From DASRIA01 sp963816975 (lineage in GTDB: Bacteria > Actinomycetota > Thermoleophilia > Solirubrobacterales > JBBDJG01): 64,000 nucleotides of DNA. The stretch lies in assembly GCA_963816975.1 (NCBI GenBank), contig CAWFMD010000006.1:1302001-1366000 (forward strand). Reading direction: 5' to 3'. The notes under the pieces were generated by a model. It did no database searches. It saw only the letters and a program-made list of their open reading frames with translations, and was not told the origin of the DNA. The number at the start of each line of letters is the position of its first letter. Position 1 is the stretch's first letter. A program made the translations under genes and the position numbers. This document shows positions 24,649 to 33,424 of this stretch, piece by piece.

Positions 24649-25433
24649 GCCAGCGCCTCCAGCGCGCGCTGCCGCAGGCGTGTGAAGGCGGAGGACGTGA
24701 CGACCTGGGTACGCGGCGCGGACCGGTCGAGGTCCGCCGCGCTGAGCTGCTCCGCGATCGTGCCCGGCCGCCGCGACATCACCAGCACTCGGTCGCACAC
24801 GTACAGGGCCTCCTCGATGTCGTGCGTGACGAGCAGCGTGGTGCGCGGCTCTGCGGCGAGCGCGGCGAGCAGCCACTCCTGCAGCTCCGCGCGGGTGATG
24901 GAGTCAAGCGACGCGAACGGCTCGTCGAGCGCCAGCACGGGCCGGTCCGCGAGCAGGGTGCGCGCGAAGGCGACGCGCTGGCGCATCCCACCCGACAACT
25001 CGTCCGGCCGCGCGTGCGCGAAGTCCGTGAGCTCGAAGCGCTCGAACAGGCCGAGTGCCTGGCGCCGAGCTTTCGCCCGGGACGCGCCCCGCAGCTGTGG
25101 GGCGAGCGCCGCGTTGTCGAGCGCGGACCGCCATGGGAGCAGCAGGTCACGCTGCGGCATGAGCGCGCACGGTCCCTGCACCTCGACATCTCCGCCGGAG
25201 GGAGGCTCGAGGCCGCAGATCACCTCCAGCAGAGTGGACTTCCCGCACCCGGACGGGCCCACGATGCCGAGCGTCTCGCCGGTCGCCACGGCGAAGGACA
25301 CGTCCTGCAGCGCGTGGACCCCGCCGCCGCGGCGCTCGAACGTCTTCGACACGGCTCCCAGCTTCACAGCCGCCGGCGCCCCAAAAGGGCTGCTGGTCGA
25401 TCGTAACTCCCTCTCGGGAGCCTGCAGAGGCAT
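24645..25433 (-). CDS. thiZ: Thiamine-precursor ABC transporter, ATP-binding protein
   Basis: ATPase of the transporter, 262 residues. Walker A GPSGCGKST, Q-loop LMPQRDLLLPW, signature ELSGGMRQRVAFARTL, Walker B VLALDEPFASLD and H-loop LLVTHDIEEAL are complete, as in nitrate/taurine/thiamine-precursor importers. First gene behind the TPP riboswitch, which identifies the substrate class. Start ATG 25433 or slightly downstream at the VKLGAVSKTF strand. Confidence 0.92.
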   Translation of the reverse strand: MPLQAPERELRSTSSPFGAPAAVKLGAVSKTFERRGGGVHALQDVSFAVATGETLGIVGPSGCGKSTLLEVICGLEPPSGGDVEVQGPCALMPQRDLLLPWRSALDNAALAPQLRGASRAKARRQALGLFERFELTDFAHARPDELSGGMRQRVAFARTLLADRPVLALDEPFASLDSITRAELQEWLLAALAAEPRTTLLVTHDIEEALYVCDRVLVMSRRPGTIAEQLSAADLDRSAPRTQVVTSSAFTRLRQRALEALA

Positions 25434-25442
25434 CGGTCGTGT

Positions 25443-25556
25443 GCTCCCTTCGCGGGTATTACCCCACAGGTTCGAAGGGTCAGCGCCGGTAGGGGGGAGA
25501 TCCCTCAGGCGCTATCTCAGCCCGCTTTGCCCGCGAGCCCCCCTGAGTAACTCGGC
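25443..25556 (-). promoter_or_regulatory. TPP (thi-box) riboswitch
   Basis: Read on the minus strand, this leader contains the conserved THI elements in order: CTCAGGGGGGCTCGC (P1/P2 5' side), GGGCTGAGAT, a variable P3 stem, GACCCTTCGAACCTG and the end GGTAATACCCGCGAAGGGAG closing P1. It ends 9 bases before the thiZ start, so thiamine pyrophosphate most likely blocks translation or transcription of thiZXY when plentiful. Confidence 0.95.
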
Positions 25557-25587
25557 CGAGTCTACATCGAGCGGCTCCGGCGCGGCG

Positions 25588-27006
25588 TCAGGAGGGCAGC
25601 TCGGGCCGCCCCGCGATCACGTTCACGAACTGCTCGAGCTGCTTCGTCGTCCAGCACTCGAACACGCCGTCGCAGTAGGGCTCGTAGGCCGCCATCACCG
25701 AGTCGCCGTAGTTCCAGTAGAGGCGGGGCTCGGGGTTCAGCCAGAACGTCCGCCCGGCCCGCTCGGCGACGTGGCCGAACAGCGGGGCGTGCGGCTCGCG
25801 TCCGTTGGTGCGCGCATCCCCGAGCACGATCACGGTCGAGCGCGGGTCGAGGTCATCGCCGGCGCGTTCGAGGAACTCGCGCCACACGCGCCCGTAGTCG
25901 GTGTAGCCTGAGACGTCCGCCACGCCCGCCTCGCGGGCGATGCGCTGCGACACGGCGCGGAAGGTGCGCTCGCGCTCGAAGATGTCCGTCACCTCGTCGA
26001 TCCGCTCGACGAACGCGAAGCTGCGCAGCTTGCGGAATGAGTCGTGGAGCGCGTGCAGCACGGACAGGAAGAACACGCTGGCGCTCGTCACCGAGGTCGA
26101 CACGTCGCACAGGACGTAGATCTCGGGTCGCCGCGGCCGCTTGGGCCGGTAGCGCAGTCGCAGCGGCACGCCACCCGTCTCCAGCGACGCGCGCATCGTG
26201 CGGCGCACGTCGACCGCGCGGCTGCGGCGCCGGCCGCGGGCCTCATGGCCCGACGTCGCGAGGCGGCGCTTCATCTGCGCGACGACGCGATGCACCTGCG
26301 CCAGGTCCTGGAGCGGGCCGCCGGGCAGCGCACGATCGAACTCAGCCAGCGGCTTGGAGGGGGGCAGGCTCTCGGTGCGGTGGATCAAGGCCCGCTCGAG
26401 CTCGCGCCGCAGCATCGCCTCGAAGCGGCGCAGGTTGTCCCGGTCGAGCCCCTCGCCGTCCTGCTCGCCGTCACGGCCCTGCTGGCGCAGCTCGAGCGTG
26501 CGGCGGATGCGCTGCACGTCGACGCCGATCACGCCGGAGGTCTCGCCCTGGCCGCCGAACGCGGCGACGGCGAGCCGCGCGAGGTCGCTCATCTCCCCGT
26601 CGTGGCCTGCGCGGATCGCGGCCTCGATCTGGCGGCGCAGGTCGTCGAGGTCGATCCGCTCGCCTCCCTCGAAGCGCGTCTCCTTCAGGCCTTTCTCCAC
26701 GGCCTGGGCCTCCACCGCCCGGAAGAAGAAGCGGTTGAAGACCAGCTCGAACACGCGGCGGTCCTCCTGCGACTTGGCGAGGGTCGCGGCCAGCGCCTCG
26801 CGAAAGTCCTGGCGGTCGGTCCAGCTCACCTGACCCAGCGCGCCGAACGCGTCGAGCAGCTCGGCCGTGCCGATCTTCACCCCTTCTGCGCGCAGCTCCT
26901 CGCAGAAGCTGACGAGCTGGGGAGCGAGCCCGGGAGGAACACCGCCGGGCAGCCCGCCGTAGATCGCGCCGCGGTTACCCGCGTTCGGCCTGGCCGAGGA
27001 TTCCAC
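25588..27006 (-). CDS. VWA-domain (CoxE-like) protein
   Basis: 472 residues. The C-terminal half is a von Willebrand A/CoxE domain: YVLCDVSTSVTSASVFFL with the metal-site DxSxS, SYTDY-type loop (VSGYTDYGRVW) and VIVLGDARTN. The N-terminal half is helical and charged. It pairs with the MoxR-type ATPase upstream (32-bp overlap), a classic chaperone pair that inserts metals or assembles complexes, as in CoxD/CoxE. No obvious client enzyme is adjacent. ATG 27006 lies within moxR; a later start is possible. Confidence 0.87.
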   Translation of the reverse strand: MESSARPNAGNRGAIYGGLPGGVPPGLAPQLVSFCEELRAEGVKIGTAELLDAFGALGQVSWTDRQDFREALAATLAKSQEDRRVFELVFNRFFFRAVEAQAVEKGLKETRFEGGERIDLDDLRRQIEAAIRAGHDGEMSDLARLAVAAFGGQGETSGVIGVDVQRIRRTLELRQQGRDGEQDGEGLDRDNLRRFEAMLRRELERALIHRTESLPPSKPLAEFDRALPGGPLQDLAQVHRVVAQMKRRLATSGHEARGRRRSRAVDVRRTMRASLETGGVPLRLRYRPKRPRRPEIYVLCDVSTSVTSASVFFLSVLHALHDSFRKLRSFAFVERIDEVTDIFERERTFRAVSQRIAREAGVADVSGYTDYGRVWREFLERAGDDLDPRSTVIVLGDARTNGREPHAPLFGHVAERAGRTFWLNPEPRLYWNYGDSVMAAYEPYCDGVFECWTTKQLEQFVNVIAGRPELPS

Positions 27007-27889
27007 TGTCGAGCTTCACTCCCACGCGCTCGGCCACCACGTCGAGGTCCGTGCGGTGCTTCACGATGATGCTCATGGTGCGCTCGAACACCGAGCGGTC
27101 GATGTCGGTCGCGCCCAGCAGCAGCATCGCGCGCGCCCAGTCGATGGACTCCGCGATCGAGGGCGGCTTCTTGAGGTCGAGCTTGCGCACCATGTGGATG
27201 ATCTCGATCAGCCGGCGGGTGATCGTCTCCGGCAGCTCGGGCACGTGCATGTGCACGATCTCGAGCTCGCGATCGGCCTCCGGGTAGTCGAGCCATAGAT
27301 ATAGACAGCGGCGTTTCAGGGCCTCGGTCAGCTCGCGCGTGTTGTTGGACGTGAGCAGCACCAGCGGCTGGGTGGTCGCCTCGACGACGCCCAGCTCCGG
27401 GATGGAGATCTGGAAGTCCGACAGGACCTCGAGCAGCATCGCCTCGAACTCCTGGTCGGTCTTGTCGATCTCGTCGATCAGCAACACGACCGGCTCGGGG
27501 GTCGAGATCGCGGTGAGCAGCGGCCGCGCCATCAGGAAGGCCTCGGAGAAGATGTCCTCCTGCACGTCCTGCCAAGCCGTGCCCGCGGCCTCGGTCTGGA
27601 TGCGCAGCAGCTGCTTGCGGTAGTTCCACTCGTAGAGCGCCTTGGCCTCGTCGAGCCCCTCGTAGCACTGGAGGCGCACGAGCCGGCGCGCGGTCCAGCG
27701 CGACAGCGCCTTTGCAAGCTCCGTCTTGCCGACCCCCGCGGGCCCCTCGACGAGCACGGGCTTGCCCAGCTGGTAGGCCAGGTAGGAGACGAGCGCCGCG
27801 GCCTCCGAGGCGAGGTAACCCGCGCCGGCGAGACCGTCGCGCACTTCCTCGAGCGAGGCCGGGGGCGCCGCCTGAGGCGCCTGGGACAT
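26975..27889 (-). CDS. MoxR-family AAA+ ATPase
   Basis: 304 residues. Walker A EGPAGVGKTELA at about 52-63, Walker B VVLLIDEIDKTD, sensor LLTSNNTRELTEALKRRC and the helical lid. The segment YEWNYRKQLLRIQ is typical of the CoxD-like branch. ATG 27889 is preceded 7 bases upstream by TATCAT, a leaderless promoter. Works with the VWA protein encoded next. Confidence 0.9.
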   Translation of the reverse strand: MSQAPQAAPPASLEEVRDGLAGAGYLASEAAALVSYLAYQLGKPVLVEGPAGVGKTELAKALSRWTARRLVRLQCYEGLDEAKALYEWNYRKQLLRIQTEAAGTAWQDVQEDIFSEAFLMARPLLTAISTPEPVVLLIDEIDKTDQEFEAMLLEVLSDFQISIPELGVVEATTQPLVLLTSNNTRELTEALKRRCLYLWLDYPEADRELEIVHMHVPELPETITRRLIEIIHMVRKLDLKKPPSIAESIDWARAMLLLGATDIDRSVFERTMSIIVKHRTDLDVVAERVGVKLDSGILGQAERG

Positions 27890-27902
27890 GGCTGGGATGA
27901 TA
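27887..27902 (-). promoter_or_regulatory. TATCAT hexamer 7 bases before the moxR ATG
   Basis: On the minus strand TATCAT (plus coordinates 27897-27902) is followed by 7 bases and the ATG at 27889, a leaderless arrangement. The same DNA is the left copy of the 33-bp direct repeat. Confidence 0.5.
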
Positions 27903-27922
27903 CTTGCGTGGTTCTCGCCGCC
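27890..27922. repeat. 33-bp direct repeat, left copy
   Basis: GGCTGGGATGATACTTGCGT continuing to 27922 recurs at 29604-29636 with 32 of 33 bases identical. Weaker similarity continues to the left into the first codons of moxR (GAGGCGCC...GGGAC). The repeats bracket the beta-propeller gene. Confidence 0.85.
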
Positions 27923-27972
27923 ACGGGATCGGAGTGAACCGAGCAGGCCTTGATAGCGGACGGAGGCCGCAC

Positions 27973-27987
27973 TAAGCTCGGCGCATG
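27973..27987 (+). promoter_or_regulatory. TAAGCT hexamer 6 bases before ATG
   Basis: TAAGCT (27973-27978) is 6 bases before ATG 27985 of the beta-propeller gene, matching the leaderless pattern seen elsewhere in the window. Confidence 0.45.
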
Positions 27988-29544
27988 GGCAAGCGAGATG
28001 CTGTGCCGTCCGCGGCGCTTCGTCCTGTGATCTGGAGGCGGTTTGCGCTGCTGATGCTGACCGCGGCACTGCTCGCGCCGCCGGCCGCTGAAGCCACGTT
28101 CCCGGGCCAGAACGGCAAGCTCGCGTTTCTCAGGCACGTACCTCCGGATTTCGACGTCTTCGTGATCAACCCCGATGGGACCGGCGAAACGAATCTGACC
28201 GGCTCGCAGACGGGAAGCCAGGAAAATCCATCGTGGTCGCCCGACGGCTCGAAGATCGCCTACGCCCGGTTCGTGCCCAACGTCGGAGGCGCGATCTGGG
28301 TCATGAACGCCGATGGGTCCGCGAAAGTCGAAGTTGCTCCACATAGCTCGTCGACCGGAATCGCGCAGGGTCCCGCGTGGTCGCCCGACGGCTCGAAGAT
28401 CGTCTTCACGCGGAGGCACTGCATCAGGATCTCGGGCAGGGATTTGTGTACGTCGAAGCTGCACACGATCAATTCCAACGGCACGGGAGAGGTGGCCCTT
28501 GGCGCGGATGCAATGGTTCCTGTGTGGTCACCCGACGGGCAGCTGATCGCATACGACCACTGTTCCGATCCCGATTTTTGCGAGAACCCGGACATCCGTA
28601 CGATTCGTCCGGATGGCAGCGACGAGCAGAGTCTGACGCCCGAAGGGTCGTCTGACTCATCGCCTGACTGGTCGCCGAACGCTTCACGGCTGATCGCCTC
28701 GAGCCTCGATCTGGCTGAGGAGGTGTGGAGCCTGTGGACGATGGACCCGGATGGCTCCAGCAGGGCTCTCATCAATGGGACCGAGGGGACCGGTGGTGCG
28801 GTGTGGTCCCCGGACGCCGCCAGGATCGCCTTCACCGGCAATGGGTCGCAGGGCTTCGGCATCTACGTCATGGACACGGACGGAACAGCCATATCGTTCG
28901 TGACGACCGGCTTCACGTCCGACTGGCAGCCCCTCCCCATCAACGCCTACCCGCGCCCCAAGGGCGCAAGCCCGATCCAGGTCTCACTCGTGCCCGCCCA
29001 TGAGCCCTGCACGTCCCCCAACCGCATCCACGGCCCGCCGCTTGCCTTCGGCTCCTGCAACCCGCCCACCGCCGAGCCCGGTGAGCTGACCGTCGGCACT
29101 CCCGACGCCAACTCAAAGCCGGCCAAGAGCACCGGCTACGTGCGCGTCAACACGCTGTTCGGCGTCCCGCAAACGCCCGCCGACGAGGCCGACGTGCGCC
29201 TGCGCGCCAACATCACCGACGTGCGCCTGCGCTCGGACCTCTCCGACTACACCGGCGAGCTCGAGCTGCGCCTGGCGGTCCAGATCACCGACAAGAACAA
29301 CACCCCCCACCCCGGCGGCCCCGGCGCGGCGACCGCGCAGCAGTTCACGCACTTGCACCAGATTCCCTGCACGCCCACGCCCGACACGACGGTCGGCTCC
29401 ACCTGCGCCTTCGACACCACGATCGAGGCGCTCGTGCCCGGCGCGGTCAAGGAGCTGAAGCGCGCGATCTGGCAGCTCGGCGCGATCGCCGTCCGCGACG
29501 GCGCCGGCAACCCGTTCCTGGCGCCGGGGATCTTCGTCCCGTAG
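27985..29544 (+). CDS. Secreted PD40/TolB-type beta-propeller protein
   Basis: 519 residues with a signal peptide (FALLMLTAALLAPPAAEA). Residues 30-310 carry about six WD40-like PD40 blades, seen as repeated NPDGTGETNLT and PSWSPDGSKIAY units. The last 200 residues are a different beta-rich domain (GYVRVNTLFGVPQTPADEAD, TGELELRLAVQITDKNN) with two Cys pairs; it is common in secreted proteins of this lineage but has no known role. Codon use is a little lower in GC than neighbours. The gene lies between two 33-bp direct repeats. Likely extracellular binding or scaffolding. Confidence 0.85.
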   Translation: MGKRDAVPSAALRPVIWRRFALLMLTAALLAPPAAEATFPGQNGKLAFLRHVPPDFDVFVINPDGTGETNLTGSQTGSQENPSWSPDGSKIAYARFVPNVGGAIWVMNADGSAKVEVAPHSSSTGIAQGPAWSPDGSKIVFTRRHCIRISGRDLCTSKLHTINSNGTGEVALGADAMVPVWSPDGQLIAYDHCSDPDFCENPDIRTIRPDGSDEQSLTPEGSSDSSPDWSPNASRLIASSLDLAEEVWSLWTMDPDGSSRALINGTEGTGGAVWSPDAARIAFTGNGSQGFGIYVMDTDGTAISFVTTGFTSDWQPLPINAYPRPKGASPIQVSLVPAHEPCTSPNRIHGPPLAFGSCNPPTAEPGELTVGTPDANSKPAKSTGYVRVNTLFGVPQTPADEADVRLRANITDVRLRSDLSDYTGELELRLAVQITDKNNTPHPGGPGAATAQQFTHLHQIPCTPTPDTTVGSTCAFDTTIEALVPGAVKELKRAIWQLGAIAVRDGAGNPFLAPGIFVP

Positions 29545-29603
29545 CTACAGGCCCAGGCCGTCGAGCGTGCGCCGGGTCCCAGCTGAAGAGGCGCCCCGGG
29601 ACG

Positions 29604-29636
29604 GGCTGGGATGATGCTTGCGTGGTTCTCGCCGCC
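29604..29636. repeat. 33-bp direct repeat, right copy
   Basis: Matches 27890-27922 with one difference (G for A). The right copy overlaps the start of the small membrane protein gene at 29622 and retains a degenerate echo of the moxR 5' end on its left side. Confidence 0.85.
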
Positions 29637-29840
29637 GATTTCGTGACGAGCGCGGTGCTCGCGCAGTCCACGCCCGCATTCGAGACCTCGCCGTGGCCCT
29701 TCATCATCCTGTTCGGCGCCGGCTTCGGGATCGGCGTGCTCGGGCACCTCTACGGGTCGCGGGTGATGGTCGCGTTCGGGATCGCAATCGTGTTCTGCGC
29801 GACGCTGATCCTGCCGATCGCGCTGAGCATCTCGAACTAG
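29622..29840 (+). CDS. Small two-span membrane protein
   Basis: 72 residues: FIILFGAGFGIGVLGHLYGS and VMVAFGIAIVFCATLILPIA are two membrane helices joined by a short loop. GTG start; no ribosome binding site is evident. Function unknown. Its upstream region is the right copy of the direct repeat, so it may use the promoter region duplicated from moxR. Confidence 0.65.
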   Translation: MVLAADFVTSAVLAQSTPAFETSPWPFIILFGAGFGIGVLGHLYGSRVMVAFGIAIVFCATLILPIALSISN

Positions 29841-29980
29841 CGCGCGCCGGGCGCGGTCCCGGCGAACGATGGCGAGTTGGGTCCGCATGGCGGTCCCTCA
29901 TTGCCATGGTTCAGGGATCCGGCGGCGCGGAGGCCCGGGCGCCCACCGGCCGGCGGCGACGGGGACCCGGCCGCGCGGGG

Positions 29981-30835
29981 CTAGCGCCGCAGCGCCGTCC
30001 GCGGGTCGATCGCCGCGCCGCGCAGGCGCAGCTCGAAGTGCAGATGCGGGCCGGTCGCCACGCCCGTCGCTCCGACGCGGCCGACGATCGCGCCCGCCAC
30101 GACCCAAGTGCCCCGGCCCACCCCGATGCGCGAGAGGTGCGCATACAGGGACCGCATTCCGAGCGGATGCTCGATCACGACCGTGTTCCCGTAGCCGCCG
30201 CTGTCCCAGCCCGCGAACACCACCCGCCCCCGCCCGGCCGCGGTCACCGCAGTGCCGGTGGCGGCCGGGTAGTCCACCCCCGTGTGGAACCGGTTGCCGC
30301 GCGGCCCGAAGCCGTCCCCGACACCGGCGCGCACCGGGTCCTTCAGCCAGATCGGGGAGCGCTGGACGGCGCCGCGCAGCAGCCCCAGCGTGCGCGGGCC
30401 CGCGGTGCCGTCCGCCGCCAGCCCCGAATACGCCTGGAAGCGGCGCACCGCCGCCTCCAGGTGGCTGCCGAAGCCGCCGTCGAAGGTGCCCGATGGAAAG
30501 CCGCGCCACGCCAGCCGGAACTGCAGCGCGGCCACGTCCCAGCCGGAGTCGCCGCGGCGCAGCGTGCGGCTCCCGTAGTCCGGCCTGCCGCGCCGTCCGA
30601 GCGCTGCTCGGGTCGCGGCGCCCGCCACCCCGTCGACCGTCAGGCCGGCGCCGGACTGGAAGCGGCGCACCGCCGCGCGCGTGCCCGGCCCGGCCGAGCC
30701 GTCGACGGTCTGCTGGTAGAGGCCGACCGCACGCAGCGCCACCTGGAGCGCCGCGACGTCCGCGCTGCCGGCGGCGTGTGCGGGGCCGGCGGTCGCCGCC
30801 AGGAACGCCACGACGAGTACCCCTGCCGACCGCAT
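29981..30835 (-). CDS. M23 (LytM) peptidase with peptidoglycan-binding repeats
   Basis: Secreted cell-wall endopeptidase, 284 residues. Signal peptide MRSAGVLVVAFLAATAGPAHA; two PG-binding-1 repeats (VAALQVALRAVGLYQQTVDG and DVAALQFRLAWRGFPSGTFD), then an M23 domain with zinc ligands in NRFHTGVDYP and GPHLHFELR. It follows a LysM lytic transglycosylase by 16 bp on the same strand, so both probably remodel peptidoglycan together. Confidence 0.92.
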   Translation of the reverse strand: MRSAGVLVVAFLAATAGPAHAAGSADVAALQVALRAVGLYQQTVDGSAGPGTRAAVRRFQSGAGLTVDGVAGAATRAALGRRGRPDYGSRTLRRGDSGWDVAALQFRLAWRGFPSGTFDGGFGSHLEAAVRRFQAYSGLAADGTAGPRTLGLLRGAVQRSPIWLKDPVRAGVGDGFGPRGNRFHTGVDYPAATGTAVTAAGRGRVVFAGWDSGGYGNTVVIEHPLGMRSLYAHLSRIGVGRGTWVVAGAIVGRVGATGVATGPHLHFELRLRGAAIDPRTALRR

Positions 30836-30851
30836 CGCCCGTGGCTCCGGC

Positions 30852-31790
30852 CTACTGGCCGCCGAAGCGTGCCTTCAGCGCCATCACGTTCGCGACGTAG
30901 TGCTGGGTATCGGGGAGCAGGCCCAGCCGGCGCACCGACGCGGCGCCCTGGTAGTACGAGGCCAGCGCGCCGGCCTCGTCGCCGCCGGCGTCGGCGATCA
31001 GCCGGCGCAGGTACATGACGCCGGCGTGGACGTTGTCGACGGCGGAGTCGGGATCGAGCGGCCGGCCGGCGAGCTGCTGCTGGATCCAGGTCCACGTGCC
31101 CGGCAGGATCTGCATCACCCCGCGCGCATTCGCCGGCGACACCACGCCGTTTTGGAACCCGCTCTCCTGCCACGCCACCGCGGCGGCGAGCGCGGGTTGG
31201 ATCCCGTGGGCCGATGCCACCTCTCCGATCTGCCCAGCCGTGAGCGTGGCCGCCACCGGGTGTGGCGCGGCGTCCGCGACCATCGGCGGCGGACCGGTGG
31301 TGGCGGGCGCGGCCTGCGCCTGCGGCGCGCCGGTCGGCAGCTTCAGCGCAGTGCCCACGAGCAGTGGCCCGGCCGGATCGAGCCCGTTCATCCATGCCAG
31401 CTCGCCGACGGAGATCGCGGCGGTCGCGGCGATCCCCGAGAGTGTGTCTCCCGGCGCGACGGTGTATGCGCCCAGCACGCGCGGCGCGCCCGTGGCGGGC
31501 GCCTGCTGCGCGGGTGCAGCCGGCGCCGGCGTCACGGGGGCGGCGCCCATGGCGGCGGCGGCCTCCGCCTCCGAGGGGATCAGCAGCGTCGTGCCCGCGA
31601 CGACCTGGGCGTCCTCCGGCAGCCCGTTGGCCGCGGCCAGCGCCCGCGTCGTGAAGTTGCTGGACGCCGCGATCGACCACAGCGTCTCGCCGGGCTGCAC
31701 CGTGTGCGGAACCTCGGCGGGAGCCTGCCCCGGAAGCGCGCACGGGGCCAGTGCCGCCGCTGCAACGAATACGCAAATGCGCCGTTTCAT
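30852..31790 (-). CDS. LysM-repeat lytic transglycosylase
   Basis: Secreted enzyme that cleaves glycan strands, 312 residues. After a signal peptide (ICVFVAAAALAPCALPGQAPA) come two LysM modules (HTVQPGETLWSIAASSNFTT, YTVAPGDTLSGIAATAAISV) separated by Ala/Pro linkers, then an SLT domain with catalytic Glu in AAAVAWQESGFQ and GVMQILPGTW. Start ATG 31790 with GGAGGTCGAGC upstream; the longer frame is not needed. Followed by the M23 gene. Confidence 0.92.
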   Translation of the reverse strand: MKRRICVFVAAAALAPCALPGQAPAEVPHTVQPGETLWSIAASSNFTTRALAAANGLPEDAQVVAGTTLLIPSEAEAAAAMGAAPVTPAPAAPAQQAPATGAPRVLGAYTVAPGDTLSGIAATAAISVGELAWMNGLDPAGPLLVGTALKLPTGAPQAQAAPATTGPPPMVADAAPHPVAATLTAGQIGEVASAHGIQPALAAAVAWQESGFQNGVVSPANARGVMQILPGTWTWIQQQLAGRPLDPDSAVDNVHAGVMYLRRLIADAGGDEAGALASYYQGAASVRRLGLLPDTQHYVANVMALKARFGGQ

Positions 31791-31866
31791 GCTCGACCTC
31801 CGCTCGGGCTGATGGACGTCGCGGCGGCGCCTGCGACTCATGGAGGATTGCCCGTCCGGGACGGCT

Positions 31867-31893
31867 TCGAACGTCCACCGGACGAACGTTCGA
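31867..31893. promoter_or_regulatory. Imperfect inverted repeat between epimerase and LysM gene
   Basis: TCGAACGTCC (31867-31876) and GGACGAACGTTCGA (31880-31893) pair with a 3-base bulge. It lies just after the epimerase stop and about 80 bases before the LysM gene start on the minus strand, so it is either a terminator stem without U-tract or an operator. Confidence 0.4.
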
Positions 31894-31898
31894 GCGTT

Positions 31899-32870
31899 CT
31901 AGGAGCGCAGGCCCAGCGAGTCCAGCGTGCGCCGCACGCCCTCTGCGAGCGGGGTGCGCTGCCAGCCCAGCTCCAGCTCCGCCTTGGCGGCGACGGGGTG
32001 GGCGTTCCAGGTGAAGAAGTACAGCTGCCCGCGCGAGAGCAGCGGCGGGCGGCGGATCACGCGCGAGAGCGCTTCGCCGCCGGCGGCCATTCCGCGCGCC
32101 AGCGGCAGCGGCAGCGTTGGCGGCACCCAGCCGCGACCCGCCTCGCGCACGACCGCCTCCGCGAGCTCGCGCAGCGAGACATGTGCGTCACACAGGATGT
32201 AGCGCTCCCCGTCGCGACCCTTGTCGGCCGCCAGCAGGTGTCCCTGCGCGAGGCCGTCGACGTAGACCAGCCCGAGCCCACCGGGTGGGAGCGCCGGCAG
32301 CCTGCGACGCACCAGCGGCTCGAACAGGCCCTGGTCGAACGACACGCTCGCGCTCGGTCCCGGCCCGTACACGCCGGCCGGGTTGACGATCACCACCTCC
32401 AGGCCGTCGCGCTGCGCAAGCGCGAGCTGCTCGGCGCGCTGCTTGGAGCGCTCGTACGCCGTGCCCTTCGCGTACCCCGCGACCTGCGACTCGTCGAAGC
32501 GATCGCCGGGCTCCGCGTGAAACACGTCCTCGGTGCTCGTGTGCACGAGGCGCCGCACGCCCGCTGCGCTTGCGGCCTGCGCGACCGTGCGCGTGCCCTC
32601 GGCGTTCACGCGGTCGAACTGACTCTCGTCCGCAAGCCACTGCTCGGGCAGGCCCATCGCGTTGAACACGACCTCGCACCCCGCGACCGCCGTCGCGACC
32701 GACGGCGCGTCGGTGACGTCACCGCGCACCGGCTCGACGCCGGCGGGCAGCACGCGGACCGCCTGCCCGGGATCGCGCACCAGCGCCCTGACCTCGTCGC
32801 CGCGCTGCACGAGCGCGCGCGCCACGCCGTGGCCGACCTTCCCGGTCGCCCCCGTGACCAGTGCCCTCAT
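31899..32870 (-). CDS. NAD-dependent epimerase/dehydratase (extended SDR)
   Basis: 323 residues, Rossmann start LVTGATGKVGHGVARAL, STEDVFHAEPGDRFDES and catalytic YxxxK-like YERSK, so an active oxidoreductase or 3-beta-HSD-type enzyme on a sterol, sugar or flavonoid-like substrate is possible. ATG 32870 overlaps the upstream membrane protein stop by 4 bp. Last gene of a four-gene coupled operon led by an ArsA-like ATPase. Substrate unknown. Confidence 0.85.
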   Translation of the reverse strand: MRALVTGATGKVGHGVARALVQRGDEVRALVRDPGQAVRVLPAGVEPVRGDVTDAPSVATAVAGCEVVFNAMGLPEQWLADESQFDRVNAEGTRTVAQAASAAGVRRLVHTSTEDVFHAEPGDRFDESQVAGYAKGTAYERSKQRAEQLALAQRDGLEVVIVNPAGVYGPGPSASVSFDQGLFEPLVRRRLPALPPGGLGLVYVDGLAQGHLLAADKGRDGERYILCDAHVSLRELAEAVVREAGRGWVPPTLPLPLARGMAAGGEALSRVIRRPPLLSRGQLYFFTWNAHPVAAKAELELGWQRTPLAEGVRRTLDSLGLRS

Positions 32871-33424
32871 CCGGGCCCCGGCGGCTCGCCCCAGGCGTGC
32901 GCGGTCTCCGCGTCGACGTCGGCGGCGAGCGCCTCGCTCTGGCCGTGGTGGAACCGCCGCCGCCCGCGGATCCCGGCGGCGGCGAGCAGCACCCCGGAAG
33001 CGAGCGCCACCAGGAAGCCCCAGCGCAGGTCGTAGTCCAGCGTGCGGTCGCCGATCACGCGCGTGGGGGGATCCGCGATGCGCACCAGCACCAGCACACA
33101 GCACCAGATGCCGGCACCCGCCGCCAGTGTCCCGTCCGCGAGCGGCAGGTGGAAGCCGCGTCCTTCGGCCCGGCCGTACAGCACCAGCAGGACCGAGCCG
33201 GCCACCAGCACGAGCGCCAGCTCGATGAACGTGAACCGGTTCACGGCCCAATAGGACAGGCCGGTGAGCGGGTCGCGCCACCACGGCACGAACATGCTGC
33301 CGACGACCCCGAGTGCCGCGAGACCCGCCAGCCGCTGGTCGGAGGGCAGGGTGCGGGCGCCGTGGGAGACGGTCGCGCGAAAGCCGCTGCCCCGCCGCTC
33401 CCCCGGCCGATCCGCGTCACTCAA
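32867..33424 (-). CDS. Four-span membrane protein, unknown function
   Basis: 185 residues; hydrophobic spans include LAGLAALGVVGSMFVPWW, FIELALVLVAGSVLLVLYG, LAAGAGIWCCVLVLVRIA and WGFLVALASGVLLAAAGI. The WW-R-DPLTGLSYWAVNRFT loop after span 1 resembles actinobacterial membrane proteins of unknown role. TTG start overlaps the previous gene by 8 bp; stop overlaps the epimerase start by 4 bp. Confidence 0.78.
   Translation of the reverse strand: MSDADRPGERRGSGFRATVSHGARTLPSDQRLAGLAALGVVGSMFVPWWRDPLTGLSYWAVNRFTFIELALVLVAGSVLLVLYGRAEGRGFHLPLADGTLAAGAGIWCCVLVLVRIADPPTRVIGDRTLDYDLRWGFLVALASGVLLAAAGIRGRRRFHHGQSEALAADVDAETAHAWGEPPGPG

Noticed and set aside
27890..29636. 33-bp direct repeats as ends of an insertion sequence
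   Set aside because: No transposase, no terminal inverted repeats; the repeats match the moxR leader instead.
31867..31893. LexA-type SOS box (TCGAAC-n4-GTTCGA)
   Set aside because: The spacing between TCGAAC and GTTCGA is 15 bases, not 4, and the genes around are not SOS genes.
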